This document shows positions 39,912 to 51,401 of a stretch of 64,000 nucleotides of DNA, piece after piece. Origin of the DNA: Bradyrhizobium paxllaeri. GTDB taxonomy: Bacteria > Pseudomonadota > Alphaproteobacteria > Rhizobiales > Xanthobacteraceae. A model generated the notes under the pieces. It searched no databases. It saw only the letters and a list, made by a program, of their open reading frames with translations, and was not told the origin of the DNA. A program made the translations under genes and the position numbers. The stretch covers positions 1 to 64,000 of the forward strand of contig NZ_CP042968.1 in assembly GCF_001693515.2 (NCBI RefSeq), given 5' to 3'. Numbering within the stretch: position 1 is the stretch's first letter; each line of letters opens with the position of its first letter.

Positions 39912-40126
39912 GGGAAATCCTTTCGAAATCGAGGCGAAAATCCGGTTGCGGTGCTTGTAGGAGGGGGAACGGGCAGCGGCAAGGGCTTTTGCCTGCAATT
40001 TCATGATGTTTTGACGTGCTTTCTTCACGCGAATGGCGGCCATTCTGCCGGAAAACGCCATGAACAGAGCGTGCTTGTCATCGGCGCCCCGGATGGACAA
40101 ATTAGGGGTGCTGGGAGGAAGAGTTA

Positions 40127-41215
40127 GTGGCCCACCACGATCCGATTGGACTGATCGCGCCGCATGCCGGGCTGGCTCAGCTCAACGAGCGGTCGCGCGA
40201 CATTTTTCGTCAAATCGTCGAGAGTTATCTCGCCACCGGCGAGCCGGTCGGCTCGCGCAACATTTCCCGCCTGATCGCGGTACCGCTATCGCCGGCGTCC
40301 GTCCGCAACGTGATGTCGGACCTCGAAGCGCTCGGCCTGATCTACGCGCCGCATACGTCGGCGGGCCGGCTGCCGACCGAACTCGGCCTGCGCTTCTTCG
40401 TCGATGCCTTGATGCAGGTTGGCGATCTTACCGGGCCGGAGCGTGAATCGATCCAGAACCAGCTTGCTTCCGTCGGCCGCGCGCAATCGGTCGAGGCCGC
40501 GCTCGGCGAAGCGCTGACGCGGCTGTCCGGCCTGACGCGGGCGGCCGCCGTGGTGCTGACGGCGAAATCCAATTCGCGGCTGAAGCACATCGAATTCGTG
40601 CGGCTGGAGCCGGAGCGCGCGCTGGTGGTGCTGGTCGGTGAAGACGGCCAGGTCGAAAACCGCGTGCTGGCGCTGCCGCCCGGCGTGCCTTCGTCGGCGC
40701 TGACCGAAGCGAGCAACTTCCTCAATGCGCGAATTCGCGGCCGCACGCTGGCCGAAGCGCGCCTTGAGCTCGAAAACGCGATGGCGCAGAGCCGCGTCGA
40801 ACTCGATCAACTGACGCAGAAGGTGATCGAGGCGGGCATTGCGAGTTGGTCCGGCGGCGAACACGAGGAGCGCCAACTCATCGTGCGCGGCCACGCCAAT
40901 CTGCTGGAAGATCTGCACGCGCTGGAAGATCTCGAACGCGTCAAGTCGCTGTTCGACGATCTCGAGACCAAGCGCGGCGTGATCGACCTCCTGGGCCGCG
41001 CCGAGCGCGCCGAGGGCGTCAGAATCTTCATCGGATCGGAGAACAAGCTGTTTTCGCTGTCCGGTTCCTCCACCATCATCGCGCCCTATGGCGATGCGTC
41101 CGGCCGCATCGTCGGCGTTCTCGGCGTGATCGGGCCAACCCGGCTCAATTATGCGCGGGTGATTCCGACGGTGGATTATGCCGCCCGGATCGTCAGCCGG
41201 ATGCTGGGCGGCTGA
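40127..41215 (+). CDS. hrcA: Heat-inducible transcription repressor HrcA
   Basis: Repressor that binds CIRCE elements upstream of groESL or similar operons and is stabilised by GroEL. The 362-residue protein has the N-terminal winged helix ([22 protein letters not shown] and the [16 protein letters not shown] recognition region), the GAF-like core ([15 protein letters not shown]) and the C-terminal dimer part with [18 protein letters not shown]. The GTG start follows GGAGGAAG. I looked for a CIRCE element (TTAGCACTC-N9-GAGTGCTAA) upstream and at dnaK but did not see one, so its targets are probably elsewhere. Confidence 0.96.
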   Translation: MAHHDPIGLIAPHAGLAQLNERSRDIFRQIVESYLATGEPVGSRNISRLIAVPLSPASVRNVMSDLEALGLIYAPHTSAGRLPTELGLRFFVDALMQVGDLTGPERESIQNQLASVGRAQSVEAALGEALTRLSGLTRAAAVVLTAKSNSRLKHIEFVRLEPERALVVLVGEDGQVENRVLALPPGVPSSALTEASNFLNARIRGRTLAEARLELENAMAQSRVELDQLTQKVIEAGIASWSGGEHEERQLIVRGHANLLEDLHALEDLERVKSLFDDLETKRGVIDLLGRAERAEGVRIFIGSENKLFSLSGSSTIIAPYGDASGRIVGVLGVIGPTRLNYARVIPTVDYAARIVSRMLGG

Positions 41216-41254
41216 TCGGTCATGAATCGACCCTAATCCGGGATTTTCTGTTCT

Positions 41255-41302
41255 GACGCGTTTTCTTGACGCGAACCGGTGCCCACTTCGCTCGAAAACG
41301 CT
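41255..41302. repeat. Dispersed palindromic repeat, family A, copy 4
   Basis: Inverse orientation: GACGCGTTTTCTTGACGCG, AACCGGTGCCCACTT, CGCTCGAAAACGCT. It sits between hrcA and grpE, in the 177-base spacer. Confidence 0.75.
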
Positions 41303-41392
41303 ATGGAACGCTTGATTTTCGGCCGCTAAAGCACGATATCGCGGGCAGCAAATCCCCATTGAGCCAGACGCGTTTTTTGAGAAGGCAGCCTT

Positions 41393-41998
41393 ATGACCGA
41401 TCCCAAGCGGCCGAATGACAACACGGCAAACCCGGCAGAGACGGGCGAACCCGTGGTCTCAAAGCCCTACATCATGCCCGACGATCCCGAGGAAGGGGCG
41501 GTGGAGCTGCTGGTCAAGGAGGCGACCGAGGCGCGCGACAAGATGCTGCGCACGCTGGCGGAGATGGAAAACCTGCGCAAGCGCACCGCCAAGGAGGTTG
41601 CCGACGCGCGCGCCTATGGCATTACCGGCTTCGCCCGCGACATTCTCGAAATCGCCGACAATCTGCAGCGCGCGCTCGATGCGATTCCGGCCGATGTGAA
41701 AGAGACCGCCGATCCCGGCATCAAGGCTTTCATCGAAGGCGTCGAACTGACCGAACGCTCGCTGCTCAACACGCTGGAGAAGAACGGCGTCAAGAAGTTC
41801 GATCCGTCCGGCGAGAAGTTCGATCCGAATTTCCAGCAGGCGATGTACGAAGTGCCCGACCCGTCGGTGCCATCGGGCACGGTGGTTCAGGTCGTGCAGG
41901 CCGGCTTCATGATCGGCGAACGCATCCTGCGCCCGGCACTGGTCGGCGTCTCCAAGGGCGGTGCCAAGGCCGCGCCGGCGGCCGACGTGGCGAACTGA
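41393..41998 (+). CDS. grpE: GrpE, nucleotide exchange factor for DnaK
   Basis: Dimeric co-chaperone that opens the DnaK nucleotide site to release ADP. The 201-residue product has a disordered N-terminus, a long coiled coil ([22 protein letters not shown], split as [17 protein letters not shown] and LRKRTAKEV) and the C-terminal beta wing with [16 protein letters not shown] and [16 protein letters not shown] [13 protein letters not shown]. It follows hrcA in the same direction, while its partner genes dnaK and dnaJ lie 3.7 kb downstream in their own unit. Confidence 0.95.
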   Translation: MTDPKRPNDNTANPAETGEPVVSKPYIMPDDPEEGAVELLVKEATEARDKMLRTLAEMENLRKRTAKEVADARAYGITGFARDILEIADNLQRALDAIPADVKETADPGIKAFIEGVELTERSLLNTLEKNGVKKFDPSGEKFDPNFQQAMYEVPDPSVPSGTVVQVVQAGFMIGERILRPALVGVSKGGAKAAPAADVAN

Positions 41999-42008
41999 GC
42001 AGGAAAGC

Positions 42009-42437
42009 TTACAGCGGCTTCTCGTCTGTGCTCGGACGATACGTCCCAAAACTCCAGAGATTGCCTTCCGGGTCCCGGCAGGCGAAGTCGCGGCTGCCGT
42101 AGTCGGTGTCGCGCAGTTCCATTTCGATTCTACCGCTGACCGCCTTCACCCTCGCGTGCAGCGAGTCGGGATCGTCGACGGCGACGTAAATCGCGTCCGT
42201 GCGGCGACCACCGATATCGCCGACAAGCTTGCCATATTCATCGTCCCTGCTCTGGCCGAGCATCAGGATCGAGGGCCCATAGGCAAGTTCGGCATGATGG
42301 ATCGTGCCGCCGTTGCGGTAGACAACGCGTTCGGTGAAACCAATCACGTCCTTCAGCCAGCCGATCATGGCCTCGGCATCCCGGCAGCGCATCGTTGGAT
42401 AGAGGCGTGGCGCTTCGCTTTTGCCTGGACTGGTCAT
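42009..42437 (-). CDS. VOC (glyoxalase/bleomycin resistance) superfamily protein
   Basis: 142-residue protein of the vicinal-oxygen-chelate fold, with two beta-alpha-beta-beta-beta halves. RCRDAEAMIGWLKDVIGF marks the first half and GSRDFACRDPEGNLWSFGTY the second, which carries the typical C-terminal metal-ligand Glu position. It most resembles the PhnB/glyoxalase-like group with an ILMLGQSRDDEY insert. No substrate is evident. It is convergent with grpE, and an AraC-family regulator gene lies directly upstream in the same direction. Confidence 0.85.
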   Translation of the reverse strand: MTSPGKSEAPRLYPTMRCRDAEAMIGWLKDVIGFTERVVYRNGGTIHHAELAYGPSILMLGQSRDDEYGKLVGDIGGRRTDAIYVAVDDPDSLHARVKAVSGRIEMELRDTDYGSRDFACRDPEGNLWSFGTYRPSTDEKPL

Positions 42438-42519
42438 GGCAACTCCTTGCTGATTGCTCTACTGCGCCAACCATGCCGCAGTGCTCCAGTTCCGGCTTGA
42501 AGATTTGTTACCCGGCCGG

Positions 42520-43371
42520 CTACGCAGCTCGCGCCTCGAGCGGCCGCGTCAGGCGGCTGTCGATCAGCCTCAGCCGCCGGGCCCATGCCGTCGGGGTCTC
42601 GCCGGCAAGATCGGCAAATTCGCGGACCAGATGCGCCTGGTCGGAATACCCGCTTTCGGCCGCAATGGAGGCCCAGCCGCTTGCGGTTTCGGTCCGCGCA
42701 AGCCGGCACGCTTCATGAAAGCGCATGATGCGGGCGACCGGCTTCGGCGCCAGACCAATTTCCGCCCGGAAGCGATCGACCAGATGCTTGCGGCTCCAGC
42801 CGATCTCGCTTGCAAGCGCAGCGATGCGCGTGCCGCCCGCGCTGTGCGCGAGCCGTCCATAGGCGAATGCGATCTCGGACGAAGGCAGATGGGTGGCACG
42901 GCCAGCTACAAAATCCTCGACCAGATCGAAGCGATCCTGCCAGCGGGATGTCGCGCCAAGCCGCTCGCGCAGTTGCCGTCCTTCGCGCCCCAGCACATCG
43001 CCGATATCGACCATGCGCGCGGCGAGATCGACGACGGCGCCGCCGAAGAAGCTGTAAGCGCCGAGCGGCGTGAAATCCACCTGCACGCATTCGGCGCCGC
43101 CGTCGGATTCGATATGGGCCGGGCCGGCATAAAGTCCGGCGGCGAAACTCGGCTGCCGGTCATCAGCGTCAGGATCGCGCCCGAGCGCGATCAGGAACGG
43201 CGTGCCGACGCTGATGATCAGCGGCACCACGAGGCCCGCGGTTTCGCGCTGGAAAAATCGGCCGCGCGCCGTTTCGCGATAACCCGTGATGCCGGCGATC
43301 AGGCCCGCCGTGCGCGGCGACGGCGCACGACGGATCATCTCGAACGCGAACGGAGCCGCCGGATCGGACAT
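42520..43371 (-). CDS. AraC-family transcriptional regulator
   Basis: 283 residues: an N-terminal sensing domain of about 170 residues and a C-terminal AraC DNA-binding domain with two helix-turn-helices. The first HTH is around RIAALASEIGWSRKHLVDRF and the second around SIAAESGYSDQAHLVREFADL, ending in GETPTAWARR, a close fit to the AraC consensus. The N-terminal part lacks an obvious cupin metal motif. Ligand unknown. The VOC gene follows after 82 bases and the nicotinamidase gene is upstream in the same direction, so either could be a target. Start at 43371 (MSDPAAPF). Confidence 0.88.
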   Translation of the reverse strand: MSDPAAPFAFEMIRRAPSPRTAGLIAGITGYRETARGRFFQRETAGLVVPLIISVGTPFLIALGRDPDADDRQPSFAAGLYAGPAHIESDGGAECVQVDFTPLGAYSFFGGAVVDLAARMVDIGDVLGREGRQLRERLGATSRWQDRFDLVEDFVAGRATHLPSSEIAFAYGRLAHSAGGTRIAALASEIGWSRKHLVDRFRAEIGLAPKPVARIMRFHEACRLARTETASGWASIAAESGYSDQAHLVREFADLAGETPTAWARRLRLIDSRLTRPLEARAA

Positions 43372-43396
43372 TCCAGGCCTCTTCGAGAGGACGCGC

Positions 43397-44110
43397 CTAC
43401 GCCGCAATGTCACCCGACTGGATGCGCTTGACGCCAGCCTTGGTCATGTCGGTCCAGGCCTTGGCGAGCGAGCCTTGGAGGTCGATGCCGCGGCAGGCGT
43501 CCTCGACCACATAGGTTTCGAAGCCGGCCTTGCGCGCGTCGAGTGCGCTCCATGCCACGCAGTAGTCGGTGGCGAGGCCGGCGAGGAACGCCCGTTTCAC
43601 CTTGCGCGCCTTCAGATAAGCGGCGAGCCCCGTCGAGGTCTTGCCGTCGGCCTCGGTGAAGGCCGAATAGCTGTCGACGTTCTTGTTGAAACCCTTGCGG
43701 ATCACGAGCCCGGCATGCGGGATGGCGAGATCCTTCGACAGCGACGCGCCCTCGGTGCCCTGCACGCAATGATCCGGCCACAGCACCTGCTTGCCGTAGG
43801 GAAGATCGACCGTCTCGAACGGCTTCTTGCCGGAATGCGATGTCGCGAACGAGACATGGCCCGCGGTGTGCCAGTCCTGTGTCAGCACCACATTGGCAAA
43901 GCCCTTGGCGATGCGGTTGATGACGGGCACGACCTGGTCGCCGTCCTTGACCGCGAGGCTTCCGCCCGGAAGGAAACAGTTCTGCACGTCGATGACGATG
44001 AGCGCCGAAGCGTTATCCGGCTTGACCGCTGCGGCCATGATTGCTCCTGGTACGAGGGCGGCGACGGACGTCGCGCCTAAACCTGTCAGAACCAGCCTGC
44101 GAGAAAGCAT
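43397..44110 (-). CDS. Nicotinamidase/isochorismatase-fold amidase with an export signal
   Basis: 237 residues. The catalytic part is a PncA-type nicotinamidase: nucleophile Cys in GLATDYCVAWSA, the Asp in IDVQNCFLPGG, the metal-binding DWHTAGHVSF and the Lys region KQVLWPDHCVQGTEG, all clear. Nicotinamidases hydrolyse nicotinamide to nicotinate in NAD salvage. Unlike E. coli PncA it starts with a basic, hydrophobic leader (SRRLVLTGLGATSVAALVPGA) of Tat or Sec type, so it may act in the periplasm. It is upstream of the AraC gene on the same strand. Confidence 0.88.
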   Translation of the reverse strand: MLSRRLVLTGLGATSVAALVPGAIMAAAVKPDNASALIVIDVQNCFLPGGSLAVKDGDQVVPVINRIAKGFANVVLTQDWHTAGHVSFATSHSGKKPFETVDLPYGKQVLWPDHCVQGTEGASLSKDLAIPHAGLVIRKGFNKNVDSYSAFTEADGKTSTGLAAYLKARKVKRAFLAGLATDYCVAWSALDARKAGFETYVVEDACRGIDLQGSLAKAWTDMTKAGVKRIQSGDIAA

Positions 44111-44210
44111 AGCGCGTCTCCCCTGTTGCGAACCCGACAGCAGGCAAGGCTAGTTCCATGTGTGTACCGACGAAAGCTCGAAATTGCGGCGCCGCCCGCA
44201 AATTTCGCGA

Positions 44211-45149
44211 TCAGCCCCGCGGATGAATTCCGTCGCGTACGGCCCGGAAGCGCGGAAACGCCTTGGTCCAGTCGTCGCGCGGCGAGGAGCCGATGATGCG
44301 CATCGAGGTCTGGGAGCCGAACCGCAGCCATTGCACGATCGTAACAGGCGTATTGTCCTTGCCGCTGATGGCGTCGATCCGTGTCTCGTAACCCGGCTGG
44401 CCGTCGATGCGGACCGGCTCGGACATCGTGATCCGCCCGTCGCGCACGCCGGGAATGGTGGTCGCGATCTGCTGGGCAAAGCGGCCGCGATCGTCGGGTG
44501 AGGCCGCCGTCGAGCCGATCAGGCCGATGATCATGAAGGGCGCGATCTCAAAACCCTTCTTTTCGTCGCTGTCGGAGAGAATGAGGGCGGCGCCCGGCGC
44601 CAGCGTGCGGATGTTCTTGAAGCTCGAGAGCTCGCTCATCTTGAACGGCATCAGCCCGAGCTGCTCCTCGACCGGCACCTCGGTGCGGATCTTGGCGGAA
44701 GCGAACATCTGGCGCACGGCATCGTCGGTATAGATCTTCGAGGCGTTCTCCGGCACCTGAACGGCGACATAGCCGGAGAAGGTGGGGCCGGGCAGGATCA
44801 TCGAATAGCGGCGCACATTGGTCGCGCCATCCTTGCCGTTTTCGACCGTGTAGTAACCAAGTCCTGCTGATGTCTCGATACTCTCCGGCTTGATGCCGCC
44901 GGTGCCGCCCGGGTTGGCCTTGAAGGCATTGGCGACCTCGCCATAGGCTTCCGCCGGCAGGTCCGCGACCAGGACCTTGACGCCCTGGTCCTCGGTCTCG
45001 AATCCGATGAACGCTCTCGCCTTGTTGAGGCCGACCAGCGGCGTCATGCCGACCCTCGCGCCCGGCGGGAAGACCGGATCGGCGGCAAATGCGGAAGACG
45101 TGGTGGCAACGACCAGGGCAACCGCAGCAAAGTATCGAAGGGGCTTCAT
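44211..45149 (-). CDS. Secreted protein of unknown function
   Basis: 312 residues with a clean Sec signal peptide (KPLRYFAAVALVVATTSSAFAA) and no other membrane segment, so it should be periplasmic or secreted. The mature domain is beta-rich. Recognisable stretches, such as GVKVLVADLPAEAYGEV and MKMSELSSFKNIRTL-like FKMSELSSFKN, do not match a family I know. No Cys is seen in the mature part. It is a single gene, convergent with nothing close; the upstream region faces dnaK. Confidence 0.75.
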   Translation of the reverse strand: MKPLRYFAAVALVVATTSSAFAADPVFPPGARVGMTPLVGLNKARAFIGFETEDQGVKVLVADLPAEAYGEVANAFKANPGGTGGIKPESIETSAGLGYYTVENGKDGATNVRRYSMILPGPTFSGYVAVQVPENASKIYTDDAVRQMFASAKIRTEVPVEEQLGLMPFKMSELSSFKNIRTLAPGAALILSDSDEKKGFEIAPFMIIGLIGSTAASPDDRGRFAQQIATTIPGVRDGRITMSEPVRIDGQPGYETRIDAISGKDNTPVTIVQWLRFGSQTSMRIIGSSPRDDWTKAFPRFRAVRDGIHPRG

Positions 45150-45355
45150 GAAGGATCTACCGGGTTTGCATGGAGGCCGTTCAGCGGCCCGACGATGCGG
45201 CGCATGGAATCTCGAATGGAATCTTTGGGCCTTGCGGGAACGACAGGGTCGTTCCAGTCGGCCCGCTTTTAGCGGTTTTGATGTCCCTGCAACAGGGCAG
45301 GGTAGGCGTCCGTTCCCCCGTTACGTTCCGATATCTAGGCATTTTGCGGGTTTCT

Positions 45356-45377
45356 GCCCGCTCTCCGGGCTGTTTTT
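45356..45377 (+). terminator. Short terminator-like hairpin upstream of dnaK
   Basis: GCCCG (45356-45360) pairs with CGGGC (45366-45370), followed by TGTTTTTG. No plus-strand gene lies directly upstream, so this could end a small RNA or insulate the dnaK promoter. Confidence 0.35.
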
Positions 45378-45572
45378 GAGGCGCTTCCAGCGGCCAAATA
45401 CCGCTCCCCTCCACCCGGCGGCGGGCCCATGCGCACCGCCTCCCGGCGGCGCGGGCGATGAGCGCCCTTGCCGATTGCTTAACGCCGCTCCAGGTGCCGG
45501 CCCGGCCCTTGCCCTGAGCTGACACATTCTTTCAAACATCAGGCTTTTCAGGCCCTAAGCTTGCGTTCGGTC

Positions 45573-45603
45573 CTTGCAGGCATAACCCACCCTCCTATAT
45601 GAG
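45573..45603 (+). promoter_or_regulatory. RpoH (heat-shock sigma) promoter of dnaK
   Basis: CTTG (45573-45576), a 17-base spacer, then CCTATATGAG (45594-45603). This is an exact fit to the alphaproteobacterial RpoH consensus CTTG-N17/18-CYTATNTNNG. Transcription would start near 45610, giving a leader of about 97 bases before the dnaK ATG. Confidence 0.8.
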
Positions 45604-45705
45604 GCTCACCGTCGCAATATCGCGAGTATTTGAACGTTGGGGGTTCGGTTAGGTGCGCCGTCCAGGGCCCAGCCAACCTGCCGCAAAAAGAAGGATATGA
45701 GGACC

Positions 45706-47607
<1,902 letters not shown>

Positions 47608-47750
47608 AGCGGGCTTTCGATCATGACCCTCATCCAACAGAGCGCGCGGCTTGCGTTCGATGGGTGGGGGTCATTTTTCGTTAAGCCGATGGCGGCATCT
47701 TTCGAGAAGCACCCTTCGGCATGAAGACGAACTTCGGGCGGGTTTGACTG

Positions 47751-48884
47751 ATGTCCACCAAGCGCTGCTATTACGAAACCCTGGAAGTCGAGCGGAACGC
47801 GGACGACGGCAAGCTCAAGGCGGCCTTCCGCAAGCTGGCGATGAAATGGCATCCGGACAAGAATCCGGGCGACGCCACCAGTGAAGTGAAGTTCAAGGAA
47901 ATCAACGAAGCCTACGAAGTGCTGAAGGACGGCGAGAAGCGCGCCGCCTATGACCGCTACGGCCATGCCGCGTTCGAGCAGGGCATGGGCGGCGGCGGCC
48001 CCGGCTTCGGCGCGGGCTTCGCCTCGTCATTTTCCGATATTTTCGAAGACCTGTTCGGCATGGCCGGCCAGCGTGGCCGCGGCGGTGGTCGCGAACGCGG
48101 CGCCGACCTGCGCTACAACATGGAAATCACGCTCGAAGAAGCTTTTCAGGGCAAGACCGCGCAGATCGAGATTCCGGTTTCCGTCACCTGCGAGCCCTGC
48201 TCGGGCACCGGCGCCAAGGCCGGCACCAAGCCGAAGACCTGCTCGACCTGCGGCGGGGCCGGCCGCGTCCGCCAGGCGCAGGGCTTCTTCACGCTGGAGC
48301 GGACCTGTCCTGGCTGTCAGGGCCGTGGCCAGATGATCGAGGATGCCTGCCCGAACTGCTCGGGCACCGGACGGGTGACGCGCGACCGCACGCTGTCGGT
48401 CAACATCCCGCAAGGCGTCGAGGACGGCACGCGCATTCGGCTGGCTGGCGAAGGCGAGGCCGGCGTTCGCGGCGGACCGCCCGGCGATCTCTATATCTTC
48501 CTGTCGCTGGCGACCCATGAATTCTTCCAGCGCGACGGCGCCGATCTGCATTGCCGGGTTCCAATCTCGATGGTCGCGGCCGCGCTCGGCGGCGAATTCG
48601 AGGTCCCGACCATCGATAAGGGCAAGACCAAGGTGAAAGTGCCGGCTGGAACACAGTCGGGCCGCCGTTTTCGCATTGCATCAAAAGGCATGCCGGTGCT
48701 GCGCTCGCGCCAGACTGGCGACATGTATGTCCAGGTCATGGTCGAAACGCCACAGAATCTGACCAAGAAGCAGCAGGAACTGCTCTCCGAGTTCGAAAAA
48801 CTGTCATCGGGGGCCACCCAGCCGGAAGCGGCGGGCTTCTTCACCAAGGTCAAGGACTTCTTCGGCAACCGCGCGGGCTCGTAA
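47751..48884 (+). CDS. dnaJ: Chaperone DnaJ (Hsp40)
   Basis: Co-chaperone that brings substrates to DnaK and stimulates its ATPase. The 377-residue protein has the J domain with the HPD motif in [10 protein letters not shown], a Gly-rich linker with many Gly-Gly pairs (about 75-120) and four zinc-finger repeats: [24 protein letters not shown] and CPNCSGTG. The C-terminal domains follow at normal length. It lies 143 bases after dnaK in the same direction; the gap has no convincing terminator. Confidence 0.98.
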   Translation: MSTKRCYYETLEVERNADDGKLKAAFRKLAMKWHPDKNPGDATSEVKFKEINEAYEVLKDGEKRAAYDRYGHAAFEQGMGGGGPGFGAGFASSFSDIFEDLFGMAGQRGRGGGRERGADLRYNMEITLEEAFQGKTAQIEIPVSVTCEPCSGTGAKAGTKPKTCSTCGGAGRVRQAQGFFTLERTCPGCQGRGQMIEDACPNCSGTGRVTRDRTLSVNIPQGVEDGTRIRLAGEGEAGVRGGPPGDLYIFLSLATHEFFQRDGADLHCRVPISMVAAALGGEFEVPTIDKGKTKVKVPAGTQSGRRFRIASKGMPVLRSRQTGDMYVQVMVETPQNLTKKQQELLSEFEKLSSGATQPEAAGFFTKVKDFFGNRAGS

Positions 48885-49088
48885 GGCGCACGCGCGGAGA
48901 TAGCCGGACGGCGCCGCGTCGCGCAGTCATGATTCATTCAGCTTGCACAGTGTCTTATTGCGGGATCGCGGGTACTTTGGCGCGGCCGATGCGTTACCGT
49001 TTGGCTTGACCACATCCCCGTCGATCTATACGTGTTTATGACTGTTTTCTGACATCCCGCTCGTCAGCGGGTCCCGCCTGGTAGCGAC

Positions 49089-49688
49089 ATGCCTTTGCAA
49101 TCGTCCGTGCGTGCGTTGAAGAAGCCTCGTCTCGATGATGAGGTCCGCTTCCTTCGTTCATGGATTGAAAAGCCGCTGCACATGGGCGCGGTGATGCCGT
49201 CGAGCAAGTTGCTCGCCCGGACCATGGCAGAATATGTCGACGTCGAAGCGCAGGGACCGGTCGTCGAACTTGGGCCCGGGACCGGCGCGATCACCAACGC
49301 GCTGATCGAACACGGCGTCGATCAAAAGCGGCTCGTGCTGGTCGAGTATAATCCGGGCTTCTGCGCGCTGCTGCGCGACCGCTATCCGCAGGCCAAGGTG
49401 GTGCAAGGCGACGCCTACGCGCTACGCTCCTCGCTGAAGGACGTGCTGGATGCGCCAGCTTCCGCCGTGGTATCCGGCCTGCCGCTTGTGACGAAACCGA
49501 TGCTGACGCGCCTGAAGCTGATCCGCGACGCCTTCGTCGCGCTCGCGCCCGGGGCGCCCTTCGTACAGTTCACCTATTCGGTCGCGCCGCCGATTCCGAA
49601 ATCGCTGCCGGGCGTGTCCACAGAAGCCTCCGAGCGGATCTGGATGAACCTTCCGCCCGCGCGGGTCTGGGTGTATCGCAAGGGCTGA
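49089..49688 (+). CDS. Pmt-like phospholipid N-methyltransferase
   Basis: 199-residue SAM-dependent methyltransferase. VVELGPGTGAITNALIE is motif I of the family and the start, RFLRSWIEKPLHMGAVMPSS, is typical of the Sinorhizobium-type phosphatidylethanolamine N-methyltransferases, which make phosphatidylcholine in rhizobia. Similar proteins are sometimes called rRNA adenine dimethylases because the fold is shared. I favour the lipid enzyme because of the N-terminal block and FVQFTYSVAPPIP, but Bradyrhizobium has several Pmt paralogues and the exact substrate step is not fixed by sequence. Confidence 0.8.
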   Translation: MPLQSSVRALKKPRLDDEVRFLRSWIEKPLHMGAVMPSSKLLARTMAEYVDVEAQGPVVELGPGTGAITNALIEHGVDQKRLVLVEYNPGFCALLRDRYPQAKVVQGDAYALRSSLKDVLDAPASAVVSGLPLVTKPMLTRLKLIRDAFVALAPGAPFVQFTYSVAPPIPKSLPGVSTEASERIWMNLPPARVWVYRKG

Positions 49689-49736
49689 TGCGCCGCGTAT
49701 TCGCGCGGCCGGTCTGCCCCGAATACGAATTCAAAT

Positions 49737-50315
49737 ATGTCCGCGCTGAAAATCCTCGTGATCCCGGGATCGCTACGCACAGGCTCGCTGAATGCGAAGC
49801 TGGCCGCCGTTGCGGCCCACGCACTGGCGCAGCAAGGCGCCGAAGTCACCCGCATCTCGCTGTCAGATTTTCCGTTGCCGATCTATGACGGCGACCTGCA
49901 GGCGAAATCCGGCGTGCCGAAGCACGCGGTCAACCTGAAGCGCATGATGGGAGCCCATCACGGCGTGCTGATCGTGACGCCGGAATATAATTCCTCGGTG
50001 CCGGCGCTGGTGAAAAACACCATCGATTGGGTAAGCCGGGTGCAGGACGCGCACGAGACCCGTGGCCAGGTGTTCCGCGACCGGGTGTTTGCGATCGCTT
50101 CCGCCTCCGGCAACCGGCTCGGCGGCGCCCGCGCGCTGGCCGCGCTCCGGCTGATCCTGTCGGCCTGCCATGCCCAGGTGATCCCGAACCAGTTCGCACT
50201 GCCGTTCGCGGACGACGCCTATGACGAGATGGACCGCCTGAAGAATGCCGCCGACAGCGACGGACTGAAAGCCATGGTGCGGCAGTTGATCGACATTTCC
50301 CAACGCATGATGTGA
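49737..50315 (+). CDS. NADPH-dependent FMN reductase (flavodoxin-like)
   Basis: 192-residue flavoprotein of the NADPH_FMN_red family. IPGSLRTGSLNAKLA is the FMN phosphate-binding loop, and TPEYNSSVPALVKNTIDW the conserved flavin-ring contact with the PEYN motif. Such enzymes reduce FMN, azo dyes, chromate or quinones; the substrate is not predictable. It lies 48 bases after the methyltransferase and 6 before pyrF in the same direction, so the three may be one unit. Confidence 0.9.
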   Translation: MSALKILVIPGSLRTGSLNAKLAAVAAHALAQQGAEVTRISLSDFPLPIYDGDLQAKSGVPKHAVNLKRMMGAHHGVLIVTPEYNSSVPALVKNTIDWVSRVQDAHETRGQVFRDRVFAIASASGNRLGGARALAALRLILSACHAQVIPNQFALPFADDAYDEMDRLKNAADSDGLKAMVRQLIDISQRMM

Positions 50316-50321
50316 GGTGAC

Positions 50322-51032
50322 ATGCAGCCAGCCGATATCGCAGCCAAGGACCGCCTGATCGTCGCACTCGATTTGCCTGGGGTGGCTGAGGCAGAAGCGA
50401 TGGTCGCGCGGCTCGGCGACAGCGTGAGTTTCTACAAGATCGGCTACCAGCTCGCTTATGCTGGCGGTCTGCCGCTGGTCCAGCAACTGGCGAAGTCGGG
50501 CAAGAAGGTTTTCGTCGATCTCAAGCTGCACGACATCGGCAACACGGTGGCGCGCGGCGTCGAGAGCGTCGCAAAACTCGGCGCGACTTTCCTCACGGTG
50601 CATGCCTATCCGCAGACCATGAAGGCCGCGGTCGAGGCGCGCTCCGGATCGGGTTTGAAAATTCTCGCGGTCACCGTGCTGACCTCGTATGACGATGGCG
50701 ATCTGCACGCCGCGGGCTATCGTCTCAACGTCTCCGACCTGGTGGAAGCGCGCGCCCAGCAGGCGCAGGTGCTCGGCGTCGACGGCCTCGTCAGCTCGCC
50801 GGAAGAGGCGGCAAGTTTGCGCAAGATTGTCGGCCACCAGATGAACCTGGTGACGCCAGGCATCCGCCCGGCGGGCGCTGCGACCGGCGACCAGAAGCGC
50901 ATCATGACGCCGGCGCGGGCGATTGCCGCCGGCGCGGACTATCTGGTGGTCGGACGCCCGATCACGGAAGCCGCCGACCCCAGGCTTGCTGCGGATGCCG
51001 TCCAGGCGGAAATCAAGCAGGCGCTGGGGTAA
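50322..51032 (+). CDS. pyrF: Orotidine 5'-phosphate decarboxylase
   Basis: Last step of UMP synthesis: decarboxylates orotidine monophosphate without cofactors. The 236-residue TIM-barrel protein has the catalytic network in [14 protein letters not shown] (Asp-Lys-Asp), the LIVALDLPG start and the phosphate loop [10 protein letters not shown]. This is the normal short bacterial form. The ATG at 50322 follows GTGAGGTGAC. A DUF1330 gene follows after 31 bases. Confidence 0.96.
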   Translation: MQPADIAAKDRLIVALDLPGVAEAEAMVARLGDSVSFYKIGYQLAYAGGLPLVQQLAKSGKKVFVDLKLHDIGNTVARGVESVAKLGATFLTVHAYPQTMKAAVEARSGSGLKILAVTVLTSYDDGDLHAAGYRLNVSDLVEARAQQAQVLGVDGLVSSPEEAASLRKIVGHQMNLVTPGIRPAGAATGDQKRIMTPARAIAAGADYLVVGRPITEAADPRLAADAVQAEIKQALG

Positions 51033-51063
51033 TCAATTATCGAACAAGAAACGGAGAAGTGAG

Positions 51064-51366
51064 ATGGCCAAGGGATACTGGATCGGTCGCGTCGACGTGA
51101 ACAATGACGAGGGCTACAAGCCCTATGCAGCGGCCAATCCCGCGATCTTCAAGAAATTCGGCGGGCGCTATGTCGTGCGCGGCGGCAAGTTCACCGCCGT
51201 CGAAGGCCAGAGCCGGTCGCGTAACGTCGTGATCGAATTCGACAGCTACGAGCAAGCGCTGGCCTGCTATAATTCGCCGGAATACCAGGCCAATATGAAG
51301 CTGCGGCAGCCGCACTCGATCGCCGAGCTGATCGTCATCGAGGGCTATGACGGCCCGCAGCCGTAG
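51064..51366 (+). CDS. DUF1330 protein
   Basis: 100-residue protein of the DUF1330 family, a ferredoxin-like dimeric barrel fold. GYWIGRVDVNNDEGYKPYAAANPAI (two parts: GYWIGRVDVN and GYKPYAAANPAI) and SRNVVIEFDSYEQALACYNSPEYQ carry the family pattern; the latter is the strongest. Function is unknown. It has a good ribosome site (GGAGAAGTGAG) and is likely co-transcribed with pyrF. The accessory cassette begins after it. Confidence 0.88.
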   Translation: MAKGYWIGRVDVNNDEGYKPYAAANPAIFKKFGGRYVVRGGKFTAVEGQSRSRNVVIEFDSYEQALACYNSPEYQANMKLRQPHSIAELIVIEGYDGPQP

Positions 51367-51401
51367 GCCTATATCGTTTCTTTCTGCGATCAACGCAACC
51401 C

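Larger units (their letters stand above)
45150..45705. other. Long intergenic region upstream of dnaK
   Basis: About 555 bases without a convincing gene. It holds the promoter of the secreted-protein gene on the minus strand, a hairpin with a T-run at 45356-45376, and the RpoH-type promoter of dnaK at 45573-45603. The region between 45180 and 45340 has no structure I can name. Confidence 0.7.

Noticed and set aside
39912..40126. CIRCE element upstream of hrcA
   Set aside because: I searched for TTAGCACTC and GAGTGCTAA arms here and upstream of grpE and dnaK and saw none.
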